Source: Dyella_D sp052115385 (GTDB lineage Bacteria; Pseudomonadota; Gammaproteobacteria; Xanthomonadales; Rhodanobacteraceae). From it: a stretch of 64,000 nucleotides of DNA. Below the pieces are notes generated by a model. It was not told the origin of the DNA, searched no databases, and saw only the letters and a list, made by a program, of their open reading frames with translations. Location: NCBI RefSeq assembly GCF_052115385.1, contig NZ_JBFRGP010000001.1:810800-874799 (forward strand), in the 5' to 3' direction. This document shows positions 29,236 to 38,175 of the stretch, piece by piece. A program made the position numbers and the translations under genes. Within the stretch, counting starts at the first letter, position 1. Every line of letters begins with the position of its first letter.

Positions 29236-30419
29236 CGCCGGCGCGCCTTGCGCGGGACCAGATGGCCGTCGTTGACCAGGGCCAGCAGCAGCGCGCGCTC
29301 GGCGCCGGCCGGCGCGCGGGCGAAGGCCAGCGTGCGTTCGGCGCACACGCGTTCGGCCAACTCGGCCGGCGCGGGGTAGGCCTGGCCATTGGCGAACAGG
29401 GTGGCGCCGCCCTTGCCGCGGGCCCAGGCCAGCCGCGCCCAGGGATGGCGCAGCAGTTGCGCGCCGTCGCCGAGCTGCTTGGCCAGGGCGGCCTCGGTGG
29501 TCGGCTTGTCCAGCGCGGCCGGGGTCCGCGCCACGCGGTAGCGGGTGATATAGCGGCCGAACCAGTCGAGCAGGGTGGCGTCGTCGAGCGCGGCGAACGG
29601 CAGGGCCTCGCGCACGCGGGCCAGGGCGGCGCGATCGATCTCGCCGGAAGCCTTGGCCGGGGCCAGGTCCGGGTCGCGGTAGCGCTGCTCGTCCGGCAGG
29701 CGCTCGACCAGGTAATCGGCCAGGTCGCTGGCCAGCTCCGCGCGGGAAGGTGCGCGCATGCCCACCGAGAAAGTCATGCAGGGGCCGCCGAAGGCCACGC
29801 CGTCGTGCGGCACGCCGGGCGGCAGATAAAGCATGTCGCCCGGTTCCAGCAGCCATTCGTGGGTCGGCTCGAAGTGCTTGAGCTGCTTCAGCTCCACGTC
29901 GTCGCGGAATTCGGTGGGCGCGTGCGGATCGTCGCTGATCGCCCAGTGGCGCTGGCCCAGGCCCTGCAGCAGGAACACGTCGTACTGGTCGACGTGGGCG
30001 CCCACGCCGCCGCCCGGCTCGGCATAGGAAATCATGATGTCGTCGACGCGCCAGCTCGGCAGGAAGCGGAAGGTGTCCAGCAGGGCGGCCACGTCGGCGT
30101 CCCATTTGTCCACGTCCTGCACCAGCAGGGTCCAGTTGGCGTTCGGGGTCTTGGCGAAATCGTCCTCGCTCAGCGGGCCGGTCTTTACCGACCAGCGGTC
30201 GCGCCGTTCGTCGTGGACGATCAGGCGCGACAAGGCATCCTCCTCCAGCGCCAGGCCGGCCAGGTCGTCCGGCTGCAGCGGGGGCGTGAAGTCCGGGAAG
30301 GCATGGCGGATCAGCAGGGGGCGCTTCTGCCAGTAATCGCGCAGGAACTGCGCCGGGCTCATGCCGAGGGGCTGGCGGGCGGTGCCGCGGACTTCGAGGG
30401 GGAGGGGGGGCTTGGTCAT
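29232..30419 (-). CDS. roxA: 50S ribosomal protein L16 3-hydroxylase RoxA (YcfD)
   Basis: A 395-residue JmjC/cupin-type 2-oxoglutarate/Fe(II) oxygenase that hydroxylates an arginine of ribosomal protein L16. The N-terminal signature MSPAQFLRDYWQKRPLLIRHAFP precedes the cupin fold. The iron-binding HxD is in GAHVDQYDVFLLQG (about residues 137-150), with the distal histidine in the following strands and the PGDMLYLPPGVPHDGVA loop. The C-terminal winged-helix part matches the bacterial ROX family. Its last bases overlap the next gene. Co-location with the sucA operon is notable because 2-oxoglutarate is the co-substrate, though this may be coincidental. Confidence 0.9.
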   Translation of the reverse strand: MTKPPLPLEVRGTARQPLGMSPAQFLRDYWQKRPLLIRHAFPDFTPPLQPDDLAGLALEEDALSRLIVHDERRDRWSVKTGPLSEDDFAKTPNANWTLLVQDVDKWDADVAALLDTFRFLPSWRVDDIMISYAEPGGGVGAHVDQYDVFLLQGLGQRHWAISDDPHAPTEFRDDVELKQLKHFEPTHEWLLEPGDMLYLPPGVPHDGVAFGGPCMTFSVGMRAPSRAELASDLADYLVERLPDEQRYRDPDLAPAKASGEIDRAALARVREALPFAALDDATLLDWFGRYITRYRVARTPAALDKPTTEAALAKQLGDGAQLLRHPWARLAWARGKGGATLFANGQAYPAPAELAERVCAERTLAFARAPAGAERALLLALVNDGHLVPRKARRR

Positions 30420-30449
30420 CCTGGGATTGTAAGGGGAGTCGAGCGTTGA

Positions 30450-30613
30450 GCCCCTCTCCCGTCGGGAGAGGGGTTGGGGTGAGGGTGCGGGCGGAGCGCA
30501 AGAATGATGTGCACTGCTCCGGCCGAACCCTCATCCGGCTGCCGCCACCTTCCTCGCTCCTCAGAGCCGCGCACATCCCTGTGCGCTCCCCGCGTGCTCC
30601 CGGAGGGAGAAGG
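30450..30613. repeat. CCCCTCTCCC-type hairpin repeat, copy 1
   Basis: GCCCCTCTCCCGTCGGGAGA... is a perfect small hairpin, followed by GGTTGGGGTGAGGGT, a GC-rich middle, and an inverted ACCCTCATCCGGCTGCCGCC module ending GGAGGGAGAAGG. The same two modules occur at 48094-48230 in the opposite orientation. In this copy the second hairpin is enlarged by about 45 bp in its loop. Confidence 0.75.
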
Positions 30614-30721
30614 GTCACACGTCGGAGGTTTTGGTTTAACGAGGAAATAATGGAAATGGCATGTGCATATGTCGACACATCCTTTCCGGCATAAGCAGGA
30701 GCAGGGCTATCTTCGATGAAT

Positions 30722-30737
30722 AGACGTATAGACGTCC
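30722..30737 (+). promoter_or_regulatory. Candidate regulator site upstream of cysJ
   Basis: Two tandem 8-mers, AGACGTAT and AGACGTCC, lie immediately before the cysJ ribosome binding site. The core GTATAGACGTC is repeated exactly on the minus strand of 38007-38022, between the cysB-type regulator and cysG. AGACGTCT is the classic met-box of MetJ; a LysR-type CysB site is the alternative. Regulator not proven. Confidence 0.55.
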
Positions 30738-30752
30738 AAAGAAGGTCAAGCC

Positions 30753-32546
30753 TTGAACGCCGTCGTTTCCCAGGAATCCCTCGCTTCGCCGCTGGCCGCC
30801 GACAAAGCGGCGCAACTCCACCGGCTGCTGGAGGGCCTGGCTCCCCATGAGCTGTACTGGGTGGCCGCCCGCAGCGCGGCGCTGGCGGCGCGCGGACCGC
30901 AGCCGGCCCAGGTGCAGGCGGCCGCGGCGGCGACGGAGCGGGTCACCGTGCTCTACGGCAGCCAGACCGGCAACGCCAAGCGGGTGGCCGAGCAGCTGTT
31001 GAAGAAGCTGGAAGCGGCCGGCCTGCCGGCGCGGCTGGTGCGCGCCGACGCCTACGTGCAGCGCGAACTGGCGCAGGAGCGCCAGCTGTTCCTGGTGATC
31101 AGCACCCAGGGCGAGGGCGAGCCACCGGACGATGCGCGCGGCCTGATCGACTTTATCGCCGGCCGCCGCGCGCCGCGGCTGCCGGCGCTGCGCTATGCGG
31201 TGCTGGGCCTGGGCGATTCCAGCTATCCGCAGTTCTGCGCGATCGGGCGCCAGCTCGACGCGCGGCTGGCCGAGCTGGGCGCCACCCGGCTGGACGCGCT
31301 GGCCGAGGCCGACGTAGACCTGGACGAAGTGGCCGCGCCATGGACTGCCGCCGCGCTGGAACGCGCCCGCGAAGTGCTGAAGGCGCCGGCCGCCGCCGTG
31401 CGCGCGCCGCTGCTGCAGGCGGTGCCCAGCCACGCCGCGCACGATCGGGACAAGCCCTTCGCCGCGACCGTGCTGGCCAACCAGCGCATCGTCTCCCGCG
31501 ACAGCGCGCGCGAAGTGCTGCACGTGGAGCTGTCGCTGGAAGGCTCCGGCCTCAGCTACCGCCCCGGCGACGCGCTCGGCGTATGGCCGCGCAATCCGCC
31601 CGCGCTGGTGCAGCAGTGGCTGCAACGGCTGCGCCTGGACGGTGCGGCGGAAGTCACCCACAACGGCCGCACGCTGCCGCTCGCGCGCTGGCTGACCGAG
31701 GAACGCGAGCTGACCCGCCTGGCGCGCGGCTTCGCGCTGGCCCATGCGCGGGTCAGCGGCGATGCGGGGCTGACGCGGGCGCTGGAAGACCCGGTGGCCC
31801 TGTCCGCGCTGCTCGACACCCACCAGCCGATCGACCTGCTGCGCCGCTACCCGGCCGATTGGGACGCCAGCGCACTGGTCGCCGCGCTGCGCCCGCTGAC
31901 GCCGCGGCTGTATTCGATCGCCTCGAGCTCGGCCGTGGTCGGCGACGAAGTGCACCTCACCGTGTCCACCGTCGACTACGAGGCGTTCGGCGAACGTCAC
32001 TGGGGTGCCGCGTCCGCCTTCCTCGCCGCCAGTGCCGAAGACGCGCGCGTACCGGTCTTCATCGAAGCGAATGAACGCTTCCACCTGCCGGCCGACGACG
32101 CACGCGACGTGATCATGATCGGCCCCGGCACCGGCGTCGCCCCGTTCCGCGGCTTCGTGCAGGAGCGCCACGAAAGCGGCGCGCGCGGACGCAACTGGCT
32201 GTTCTTCGGCAACCGCCATTTCAGCGAAGACTTCCTCTACCAGGTCGAATGGCAGGAAGCGCTCAAGCAAGGCGCGCTGCATCGGCTGGAGCTGGCCTTC
32301 TCGCGCGACGGCGCCGACAAGGTCTACGTGCAGCAGCGCCTGCGCGAACACGGCAAGGAGCTGTATGCATGGCTGGCCGGCGGCGCGCATCTGTATGTCT
32401 GCGGCGACGCCACGCATATGGCCAAGGACGTGCACGCGGCCCTGGTCGACATCGCCGCCGAACACGGCGGCCTCTCCCGCGAAGACGCCGGCGCCTGGCT
32501 GGCCGACCTCCTGCAACAAGGGCGTTACGCCCGCGACGTGTACTGA
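30753..32546 (+). CDS. cysJ: Sulfite reductase (NADPH) flavoprotein alpha subunit
   Basis: A 597-residue diflavin reductase passing electrons NADPH-FAD-FMN-CysI to reduce sulfite to sulfide. Flavodoxin domain about 60-205 (VTVLYGSQTGNAKRVAEQLL, LGLGDSSYPQFC), FAD domain about 230-445 with RLYSIASS, NADPH domain about 455-597 with GPGTGVAPFRGFVQER and CGDATHMAKDVHAAL, ending in the typical DVY. The start is TTG 30753 (MNAVVSQESL), with GAAGG 10 nt upstream; I see no better ATG. cysI begins one base after its stop codon region, so the two are coupled. First gene of the assimilatory operon. Confidence 0.95.
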   Translation: MNAVVSQESLASPLAADKAAQLHRLLEGLAPHELYWVAARSAALAARGPQPAQVQAAAAATERVTVLYGSQTGNAKRVAEQLLKKLEAAGLPARLVRADAYVQRELAQERQLFLVISTQGEGEPPDDARGLIDFIAGRRAPRLPALRYAVLGLGDSSYPQFCAIGRQLDARLAELGATRLDALAEADVDLDEVAAPWTAAALERAREVLKAPAAAVRAPLLQAVPSHAAHDRDKPFAATVLANQRIVSRDSAREVLHVELSLEGSGLSYRPGDALGVWPRNPPALVQQWLQRLRLDGAAEVTHNGRTLPLARWLTEERELTRLARGFALAHARVSGDAGLTRALEDPVALSALLDTHQPIDLLRRYPADWDASALVAALRPLTPRLYSIASSSAVVGDEVHLTVSTVDYEAFGERHWGAASAFLAASAEDARVPVFIEANERFHLPADDARDVIMIGPGTGVAPFRGFVQERHESGARGRNWLFFGNRHFSEDFLYQVEWQEALKQGALHRLELAFSRDGADKVYVQQRLREHGKELYAWLAGGAHLYVCGDATHMAKDVHAALVDIAAEHGGLSREDAGAWLADLLQQGRYARDVY

Positions 32547-32547
32547 C

Positions 32548-34257
32548 ATGAGCGCACCAGTTTCCGATTTCGAACGTATCAAGGCCGCCAGCCGCCACCT
32601 GCGCGGCAGCATCGCCGAGGGCCTGGCCGACCCCGTCACCGGCGCGATCAGCGACGACGACGGCAAGCTGCTCAAGTTCCACGGCAGCTACCAGCAGGAC
32701 GACCGCGACCTGCGCGAGGAACGCCGCCGCCAGAAACTGGAGCCCGCCTACAGCTTCATGCTGCGCGCGCGCCTGCCGGGCGGCGTGGTGACGCCGGCGC
32801 AATGGCTGGAGTTCGACCGCCTGGCGCGCGAGCACGCCAACGGCACGCTGCGCATCACCACGCGGCAGACCTTCCAGTGGCACGGCATCATCAAGCGCAA
32901 GCTCAAGCCCACCATTGCCGCCATCCACGCCAGCCTGGCCAGCACCATCGCCGCCTGCGGCGACGTGGTGCGCAACGTGGTCAGCACCGCCAACCCGGTG
33001 GAGACGCAGGCGCACGGCGAGGCCTACGCGTGGGCGGCCAAGCTGTCGGACGAGCTGGCGCCGCGCACGCGGGCGTATCACGAGATCTGGCTGGACGGTG
33101 AAGCGCTGGTTGGCGAACCGCCCGCACTCGAAGAAGAGCGGGAGCCGCTGTACGGCGCCACCTATCTGCCGCGCAAATTCAAGATCGGGCTGGCCATTCC
33201 GCCGTTGAACGACGTGGACGTGTTCTCGCAGGACCTCGGGCTGATTGCGATTGCCGAAGGCGGCGTGCTGCAAGGTTTCAATATCGCGGTCGGCGGCGGC
33301 ATGGGCGCGACGCATGGCGATGCATCGACCTATCCGCGCCTGGCGAGCGTGCTCGGCTTTGTCACGCCGCAGCAGTTGTATGCCGCGGCCGAAGCGGTGG
33401 TGACGGTGCAGCGCGACTGGGGCAATCGCGTCGAGCGCAAGCATGCGCGCCTGAAGTACACACTGGATCATCGCGGCGTCGATGCCTTCAAGGCCGAACT
33501 GGAACGCCGCCTCGGCTTTGCGCTCGAACCCGCGCGGCCCTTTCGTTTCGAACACAACGGCGACCGCTACGGCTGGATCGAAGGCCACGACGGGCGCTGG
33601 CATCTCACCTTGCATATCGAATCCGGCCGCCTCGCCGATCGCGGCGAGCGCCGCTGGCTGAGCGGGCTGCGCGAACTGGCCCGGGTGCACCAGGGCGATT
33701 TCCGCCTGACCTGCAACCAGAACGTGATCGTGGCGAACGTGCCGGCAGCGGAGCGCGCGCGCATCGACGCCATCGTCGCGGCCTGCGGCCTGGACGACTA
33801 CCAGCGCGCCGGCCCGATCCGCCGCCACGCGGTGTCCTGCGTCGCATTGCCCACCTGCGGCCTGGCCATGGCCGAGGCGGAACGCTACCTGCCCGAACTG
33901 TTGGACAAGGTGGAAGCGCTGCTGGCCCGGCACGGCATCGCCGACGCACCGATCGTGCTGCGCATCTCCGGCTGCCCGAACGGCTGCTCGCGGCCGTACC
34001 TGGGCGAGATCGCCCTGGTCGGCCGCGGCCCGGGCCGCTACGACCTGCGCCTGGGCGCGGATTTCAGCGGGCAGCGGCTCAACCGCACCTATCTGGAGAA
34101 CGTCGACGAAGCGGCCATCCTCGCCGCGCTCGATCCGCTGTTCGCGCGCTATGCGCAGGAACGTGAACCGGACGAAGGCTTCGGCGATTTCCTGCTGCGC
34201 GCTGCTGTGGTCGCCAACCCGCCGGACCGGCGCATTCCCCTGGAGGTGACGGCATGA
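32548..34257 (+). CDS. cysI: Sulfite reductase hemoprotein beta subunit
   Basis: A 569-residue siroheme/4Fe-4S enzyme that carries out the six-electron reduction of sulfite to sulfide. The cluster/siroheme ligands are all present: C431 and C437 in CVALPTCGLAMAE, C476 and C480 in SGCPNGCSRPYLGE. Siroheme-pocket arginine motifs RITTRQTFQWHG and NVVSTANP are intact. Start MSAPVSDFERIKAASRHLRG at 32548. It overlaps cysH by ATGA, keeping the operon translationally coupled. Pairs with CysJ to form the NADPH-dependent holoenzyme. Confidence 0.96.
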   Translation: MSAPVSDFERIKAASRHLRGSIAEGLADPVTGAISDDDGKLLKFHGSYQQDDRDLREERRRQKLEPAYSFMLRARLPGGVVTPAQWLEFDRLAREHANGTLRITTRQTFQWHGIIKRKLKPTIAAIHASLASTIAACGDVVRNVVSTANPVETQAHGEAYAWAAKLSDELAPRTRAYHEIWLDGEALVGEPPALEEEREPLYGATYLPRKFKIGLAIPPLNDVDVFSQDLGLIAIAEGGVLQGFNIAVGGGMGATHGDASTYPRLASVLGFVTPQQLYAAAEAVVTVQRDWGNRVERKHARLKYTLDHRGVDAFKAELERRLGFALEPARPFRFEHNGDRYGWIEGHDGRWHLTLHIESGRLADRGERRWLSGLRELARVHQGDFRLTCNQNVIVANVPAAERARIDAIVAACGLDDYQRAGPIRRHAVSCVALPTCGLAMAEAERYLPELLDKVEALLARHGIADAPIVLRISGCPNGCSRPYLGEIALVGRGPGRYDLRLGADFSGQRLNRTYLENVDEAAILAALDPLFARYAQEREPDEGFGDFLLRAAVVANPPDRRIPLEVTA

Positions 34258-34976
34258 ACGGCGCAACGCTGGAAGCCGCGCGGCACGATGCGGAGGCACT
34301 GGCCGAACTCGATACCTGGCTGGGCACGCTCGATGCCGAACAGCGTGTTGCCTGGGCCCTGGAGCACGCTCCCGGCGCGCATGCGCTGTCGTCCAGCTTC
34401 GGCGCGCAGGCGGCGGTGTCGCTGCACCTGCTGACGCAGCGCCAGGCGGACCTGCCGGTGATCCTGGTCGATACCGGCTATCTGTTTGCCGAGACCTATC
34501 GCTTCGTCGACGAACTGCGCGAACGCCTTGCGCTGAACCTGCATGTCTACCGCTCGCCGCTGGGCACCGCGTGGATGGAATCGCGCTTCGGTCGCTTGTG
34601 GGAGCAGGGCGTGGAAGGGCTGGGGCGCTACAACGAACTGCGCAAGGTCGAACCGATGCGGCGCGCGCTCGACGAGCTGGGCATCGGCAGCTGGTTTGCC
34701 GGCCTGCGCCGCGGCCAGTCGCGCAGCCGCGAACGCATTCCCTTCCTGCGCCTGAGCCAGGGCCGCTGGAAATTCCATCCGATCGCCGACTGGAGCGACC
34801 GCGACGTCGGCCGCTATCTGCAGCGCCACGACCTGCCGTACCACCCGCTGTGGGAGCAGGGCTACGTGTCGATCGGCGACACCCACACGACCCGGCCGTG
34901 GGAGCCGGGCATGGACCCCGAAGAGACCCGTTTCTTCGGCCTGAAGCGCGAGTGCGGACTGCACGACCTCGCCTGA
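34254..34976 (+). CDS. cysH: Phosphoadenylyl-sulfate (PAPS) reductase
   Basis: A 240-residue thioredoxin/glutaredoxin-dependent reductase releasing sulfite from PAPS. The PP-loop-like SSSFGAQAAVSLHLL (about 45-60) binds the nucleotide and the catalytic cysteine lies in the C-terminal KRECGLHDLA. There is no CC...CXXC iron-sulfur set, so it belongs to the PAPS-specific rather than the APS-reductase branch. That agrees with the APS kinase domain encoded just downstream. ATG at 34254 overlaps the cysI stop. Confidence 0.95.
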   Translation: MNGATLEAARHDAEALAELDTWLGTLDAEQRVAWALEHAPGAHALSSSFGAQAAVSLHLLTQRQADLPVILVDTGYLFAETYRFVDELRERLALNLHVYRSPLGTAWMESRFGRLWEQGVEGLGRYNELRKVEPMRRALDELGIGSWFAGLRRGQSRSRERIPFLRLSQGRWKFHPIADWSDRDVGRYLQRHDLPYHPLWEQGYVSIGDTHTTRPWEPGMDPEETRFFGLKRECGLHDLA

Positions 34977-35010
34977 CCCTTCCACCGCCCCGACACCTAA
35001 GAAAACCATC

Positions 35011-36768
35011 ATGAGCCAGAGCGCACTCGCTTCACTCCCCGTCGAAACCGAACTGGAACCGTTGATCGCGCCGCACGGCGGCACGCTCAAGGATCTCTAC
35101 CTGCCCTATGCCGAAGCACAGGCGCTCAAGCAGCGCAGTGCGGGTCTACCGGCCTTGGATCTGAACACGCGGCAGCTGTGCGACCTGGAGCTGCTGCTCA
35201 ACGGCGCGTTCTCGCCGCTCGAAGGCTTTCTCACCGAGCGCGACTACCGCCGCGTGGTCGACGAGCTGCGCCTGGACGACGGCACGCTGTGGCCGATCCC
35301 GATCACGCTGGATGTGAGCGAAGACTTTGCCTCGTCGCTGGCGCCCGGGGCGGAGATCGTGCTGCGCGATGCGCAGAGCGTGCCGCTGGCGGTGCTGGAG
35401 CTGCAGGACATTTATCGTCCGGACCGCGCGCACGAAGCGCAGCAGGTGTTCGGCACGCAGGATCATCTGCATCCCGGCGTGGCCGAACTGCTTGAGCGCA
35501 CCAGGCCAGTCTATTTGGGTGGCCGCCTGCGCGGCATCCAGCAGCCGGTGCATTACGACTTCACCGAACTGCGCGACAGCCCGCGCACCTTGCGCGCCTG
35601 GTTCGAGGCCAACGGCTGGCGCCGCGTGGTGGCATTCCAGACGCGCAACCCGATGCATCGCGCGCATCGCGAGCTGACCCTGCGCGCGGCACAGAAAGTA
35701 GGCGCCAAGCTGCTGATCCAGCCCTCGGTGGGCCGCACCAAGCCCGGCGACGTGGACCACTACACCCGCGTGCGCTGCTATCGCGCCCTGCTGCCGCAGT
35801 ACCCCGGCGACAGCGCCAAGCTCTCGCTGCTGCCGCTGGCGATGCGCATGGGCGGACCGCGCGAGGCGATCTGGCACGCAATCATCCGCAAGAACTACGG
35901 CGCCACGCATTTCATCGTGGGGCGCGACCATGCCGGTCCGGGCAAGGATTCCAGCGGCCAGCCGTTCTACGGGCCGTTCGATGCGCAGCATCTGCTGGAG
36001 CGTTACCAGGGCGAGCTGGGCATCCAGGTGGTGGCGTTCCCGGCGATGGTCTACGCGGCCAATCGCGATGCCTACGTGCCAGCCACCGAAGTGGAGGCGG
36101 ACGATGAGGTGCGCGATATCTCCGGCACCCAGCTACGCCGGCATCTGCACGAAGGCACCGATATCCCCGCCTGGTTCACCTTCCCCGAGGTGGTGACCAT
36201 CCTGCGCGAACGCCATCCGGCGCGTGCGCCGCGCGGTTTCGCGCTGTTCTTCACCGGCTTGTCCGGCGCGGGCAAGTCGACCATTGCGCAGGCGGTGGTG
36301 TCGCAGCTGCTGGAGCACACCAGCCGCGCGGTGACCGTGCTGGATGGCGACGAGGTGCGCAAGCATCTGTCGCGCGGACTGGGCTTCTCGCGCGAAGACC
36401 GCGATGCCAACGTGACGCGGATTGCCTACGTGGCGAGCGAGATCGTGCGCCATGGCGGCGTGGCGGTGTGCGCGCCGATTGCGCCGTATGCGGTGGCGCG
36501 CGCCGAGGCGCGCGGCCTGGTGGAGGCGCACGGCGACTTTATTGAGATCCATGTGTCGACGCCGCTGGAAGTGTGCGAAGCGCGGGATCGCAAGGGGCTG
36601 TATGCGCAGGCGCGTGCCGGCAAGATCGCGCAGTTCACCGGGATCAGCGATCCGTACGAGGCGCCGGAGCAGCCGGAGGTGCGGGTGGATGGCAGCGGCG
36701 CGGAGCCGTCGGTGCTGGCGGGGCATATTCTGGGGTTGTTGCGGGACCGCGGCCTGTTGGCGAACTGA
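35011..36768 (+). CDS. Bifunctional sulfate adenylyltransferase / APS kinase (Sat-CysC fusion)
   Basis: A 585-residue two-domain protein. Residues about 15-405 are a homomeric (Sat-type) ATP sulfurylase with the nucleotide-binding motifs QTRNPMHRAH and GRDHAGPGKDSSG and the substrate loop LLPLAMRMGGPREAIWHA. Residues about 408-585 are an APS kinase with P-loop GLSGAGKST, DGDEVRKHLS and an intact C-terminal lobe. It activates sulfate to APS and then PAPS in one polypeptide, replacing the heterodimeric CysD-CysN(C) typical of many gammaproteobacteria. The kinase P-loop is complete, unlike the degenerate one in fungal enzymes. It lies 34 bp after cysH and ends the operon before a REP pair. Confidence 0.92.
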   Translation: MSQSALASLPVETELEPLIAPHGGTLKDLYLPYAEAQALKQRSAGLPALDLNTRQLCDLELLLNGAFSPLEGFLTERDYRRVVDELRLDDGTLWPIPITLDVSEDFASSLAPGAEIVLRDAQSVPLAVLELQDIYRPDRAHEAQQVFGTQDHLHPGVAELLERTRPVYLGGRLRGIQQPVHYDFTELRDSPRTLRAWFEANGWRRVVAFQTRNPMHRAHRELTLRAAQKVGAKLLIQPSVGRTKPGDVDHYTRVRCYRALLPQYPGDSAKLSLLPLAMRMGGPREAIWHAIIRKNYGATHFIVGRDHAGPGKDSSGQPFYGPFDAQHLLERYQGELGIQVVAFPAMVYAANRDAYVPATEVEADDEVRDISGTQLRRHLHEGTDIPAWFTFPEVVTILRERHPARAPRGFALFFTGLSGAGKSTIAQAVVSQLLEHTSRAVTVLDGDEVRKHLSRGLGFSREDRDANVTRIAYVASEIVRHGGVAVCAPIAPYAVARAEARGLVEAHGDFIEIHVSTPLEVCEARDRKGLYAQARAGKIAQFTGISDPYEAPEQPEVRVDGSGAEPSVLAGHILGLLRDRGLLAN

Positions 36769-36781
36769 GCCAAGCTGCGAT

Positions 36782-36868
36782 GTAGGTTGGGGTGAGCGTA
36801 AGCGAACCCCAACATCGCGCCAGATCCAGCGCCACGTTGGGGTTCGCCTGCGGCTCACCCCAACCTAC
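36782..36868. repeat. GTAG-type REP pair, copy 3
   Basis: GTAGGTTGGGGTGAGCGTAA... mirrored by ...GCTCACCCCAACCTAC, an 87-bp unit in the convergent gap between the sulfate-activating gene and the cysB-type regulator, where it could act as a terminator for both. Confidence 0.9.
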
Positions 36869-36881
36869 GCCGACTCATGCG

Positions 36882-37859
36882 TCAGTCCGCCGCGCGCTCG
36901 CGCCAATGCGGCACCGCCGGCCAATGCGTGGCACTGCCGCTGGCCAGCGCCCGGCTCACCGCCCGCCGCTCCAGCTGCGGCGCGAACAGCCCGATAAACT
37001 CCAGCGCAAACTCGCGCAACACGCTTTCCTTGCGCAACACGATCCAGGTCGTGCATGACGAGAACAGATGATCCGCCGGCAACGCACGCAGATCGTCATC
37101 GCCCGGCTGCAACGCCATCTCGGCCAGGATGCCGATCCCTAAACCTGCCCGCACATAGGTCTTGATCAGATCCGCATCGCTCGCCGTCATGGCGATCTGC
37201 GGATGCAGATTGGCCGCATGAAACGCACGCGCCAGCGACGAGCCGGGCTTGAGCGACGAGTCGTAACTCACCAGCGGATACGCCGCCAGCTCGTCCAGCG
37301 TCGGCGGCCGCTCCAGCTTCGCCAGCGCATGCCCATGCGGCACCATCGCCACCCGGTTCCAGCGGTAGGCGGGCAGGGCGATGCCGCTGCCGGCGGGGGC
37401 GGCGCCGGAGCTGCTGACGATGGCCAGGTCGACATGGCCGCCTTCGAGCAGGCCGATCACGTCCGCATCGGTGGACGGCAGCAGGTGCACGCTGACCTGC
37501 GGGTATTGCCGGGTCAGCGTGGCGACTGCACTGGGCAGGGCGAAGCGGGCCTGGGTGTGGGTGGTGGCGACGCGCAGGGTGCCGCGCGATTCGTTGCGCA
37601 GGTTGGCGGCGATGGAACGGATATTGGTGGCCTCGGCCAGGATCGTGCGCGCGCGTTCCAGCACGTGGCTGCCGGCGTGGGTGATCGAGTCGAGGCTGCG
37701 GCCCTTGCGGTGGAAGAGCTGGAAGCCGAGTTCGTCCTCAAGCTGCTTGAGCAGCTTGCTGAGTCCCGGCTGGGTGGCGTGCACGCGCTCGGCGGCCAGC
37801 GTGATGTTGAGGCCGGCGTCGGCGATGGCGACGAGATAGCGCAGTTGGGTCAGGGTCAT
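36882..37859 (-). CDS. cysB: CysB-type LysR regulator
   Basis: A 325-residue LysR-family transcription factor. N-terminal helix-turn-helix about residues 1-60 (MTLTQLRYLVAIADAGLNIT, AERVHATQPGLSKLLKQLEDELG) and a periplasmic-binding-protein type effector domain about 90-300. The wording of the HTH, including LNITLAAERVHATQPGLSKQ-like order and LFHRKGRSL, and the TTHTQARFALP segment match CysB/Cbl, which senses O-acetylserine or APS and sulfate. It lies between the two halves of the sulfur locus and diverges from cysG. Expected to activate cysJIH and cysG; direct evidence is only position. Confidence 0.88.
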   Translation of the reverse strand: MTLTQLRYLVAIADAGLNITLAAERVHATQPGLSKLLKQLEDELGFQLFHRKGRSLDSITHAGSHVLERARTILAEATNIRSIAANLRNESRGTLRVATTHTQARFALPSAVATLTRQYPQVSVHLLPSTDADVIGLLEGGHVDLAIVSSSGAAPAGSGIALPAYRWNRVAMVPHGHALAKLERPPTLDELAAYPLVSYDSSLKPGSSLARAFHAANLHPQIAMTASDADLIKTYVRAGLGIGILAEMALQPGDDDLRALPADHLFSSCTTWIVLRKESVLREFALEFIGLFAPQLERRAVSRALASGSATHWPAVPHWRERAAD

Positions 37860-38175
37860 GCGAGGGCATCCTGGAGCGGGCAGGTCGGGTGGACTGGCTT
37901 GCGGGCGCTGCAGGGGGACATCGCGTGATGGCGGGGCGACACGGGCACGCGACGACCGGGTGGCCGGAGGGCAGGGCGTCGGTGGCGTGGTTCGCAGTGG
38001 ACATTTAGACGTCTATACATCCGTTTAATGATGGCGTCAATGCGCGGGCGGGTTCTTATGCCCGAAGCGGGAGCTGGCACATAACCTCGCAGCATGAGCG
38101 GCCACGGACAAATCATTTGCGCGGTCCACCGGCCCCGCCTAGCGTCGTTGCTTCCTTTTTCATGGTGCCAGGCCG
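37860..38175. other. cysB-cysG divergent control region
   Basis: No gene seen in 316 bp. It contains the motif at 38007-38022 and an AT-richer 40-bp stretch around it, the likely overlapping promoters of both genes. I could not fix a -35/-10 pair with confidence. Confidence 0.6.
38007..38022 (-). promoter_or_regulatory. Candidate regulator site between cysB and cysG
   Basis: AGACGTCT followed directly by ATACATCC; on the minus strand this reads GGATGTATAGACGTCT and shares the 11-mer GTATAGACGTC with the site before cysJ. AGACGTCT is itself a perfect palindrome and equals the MetJ met-box consensus. Confidence 0.55.

Larger units (their letters stand above)
30420..30752. other. roxA-cysJ divergent intergenic region
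   Basis: No gene seen. It holds the hairpin repeat at 30450-30613, then about 100 bp of AT-richer DNA that is the probable cysJ promoter region, ending in a tandem 8-mer palindrome motif (listed separately). Confidence 0.7.
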
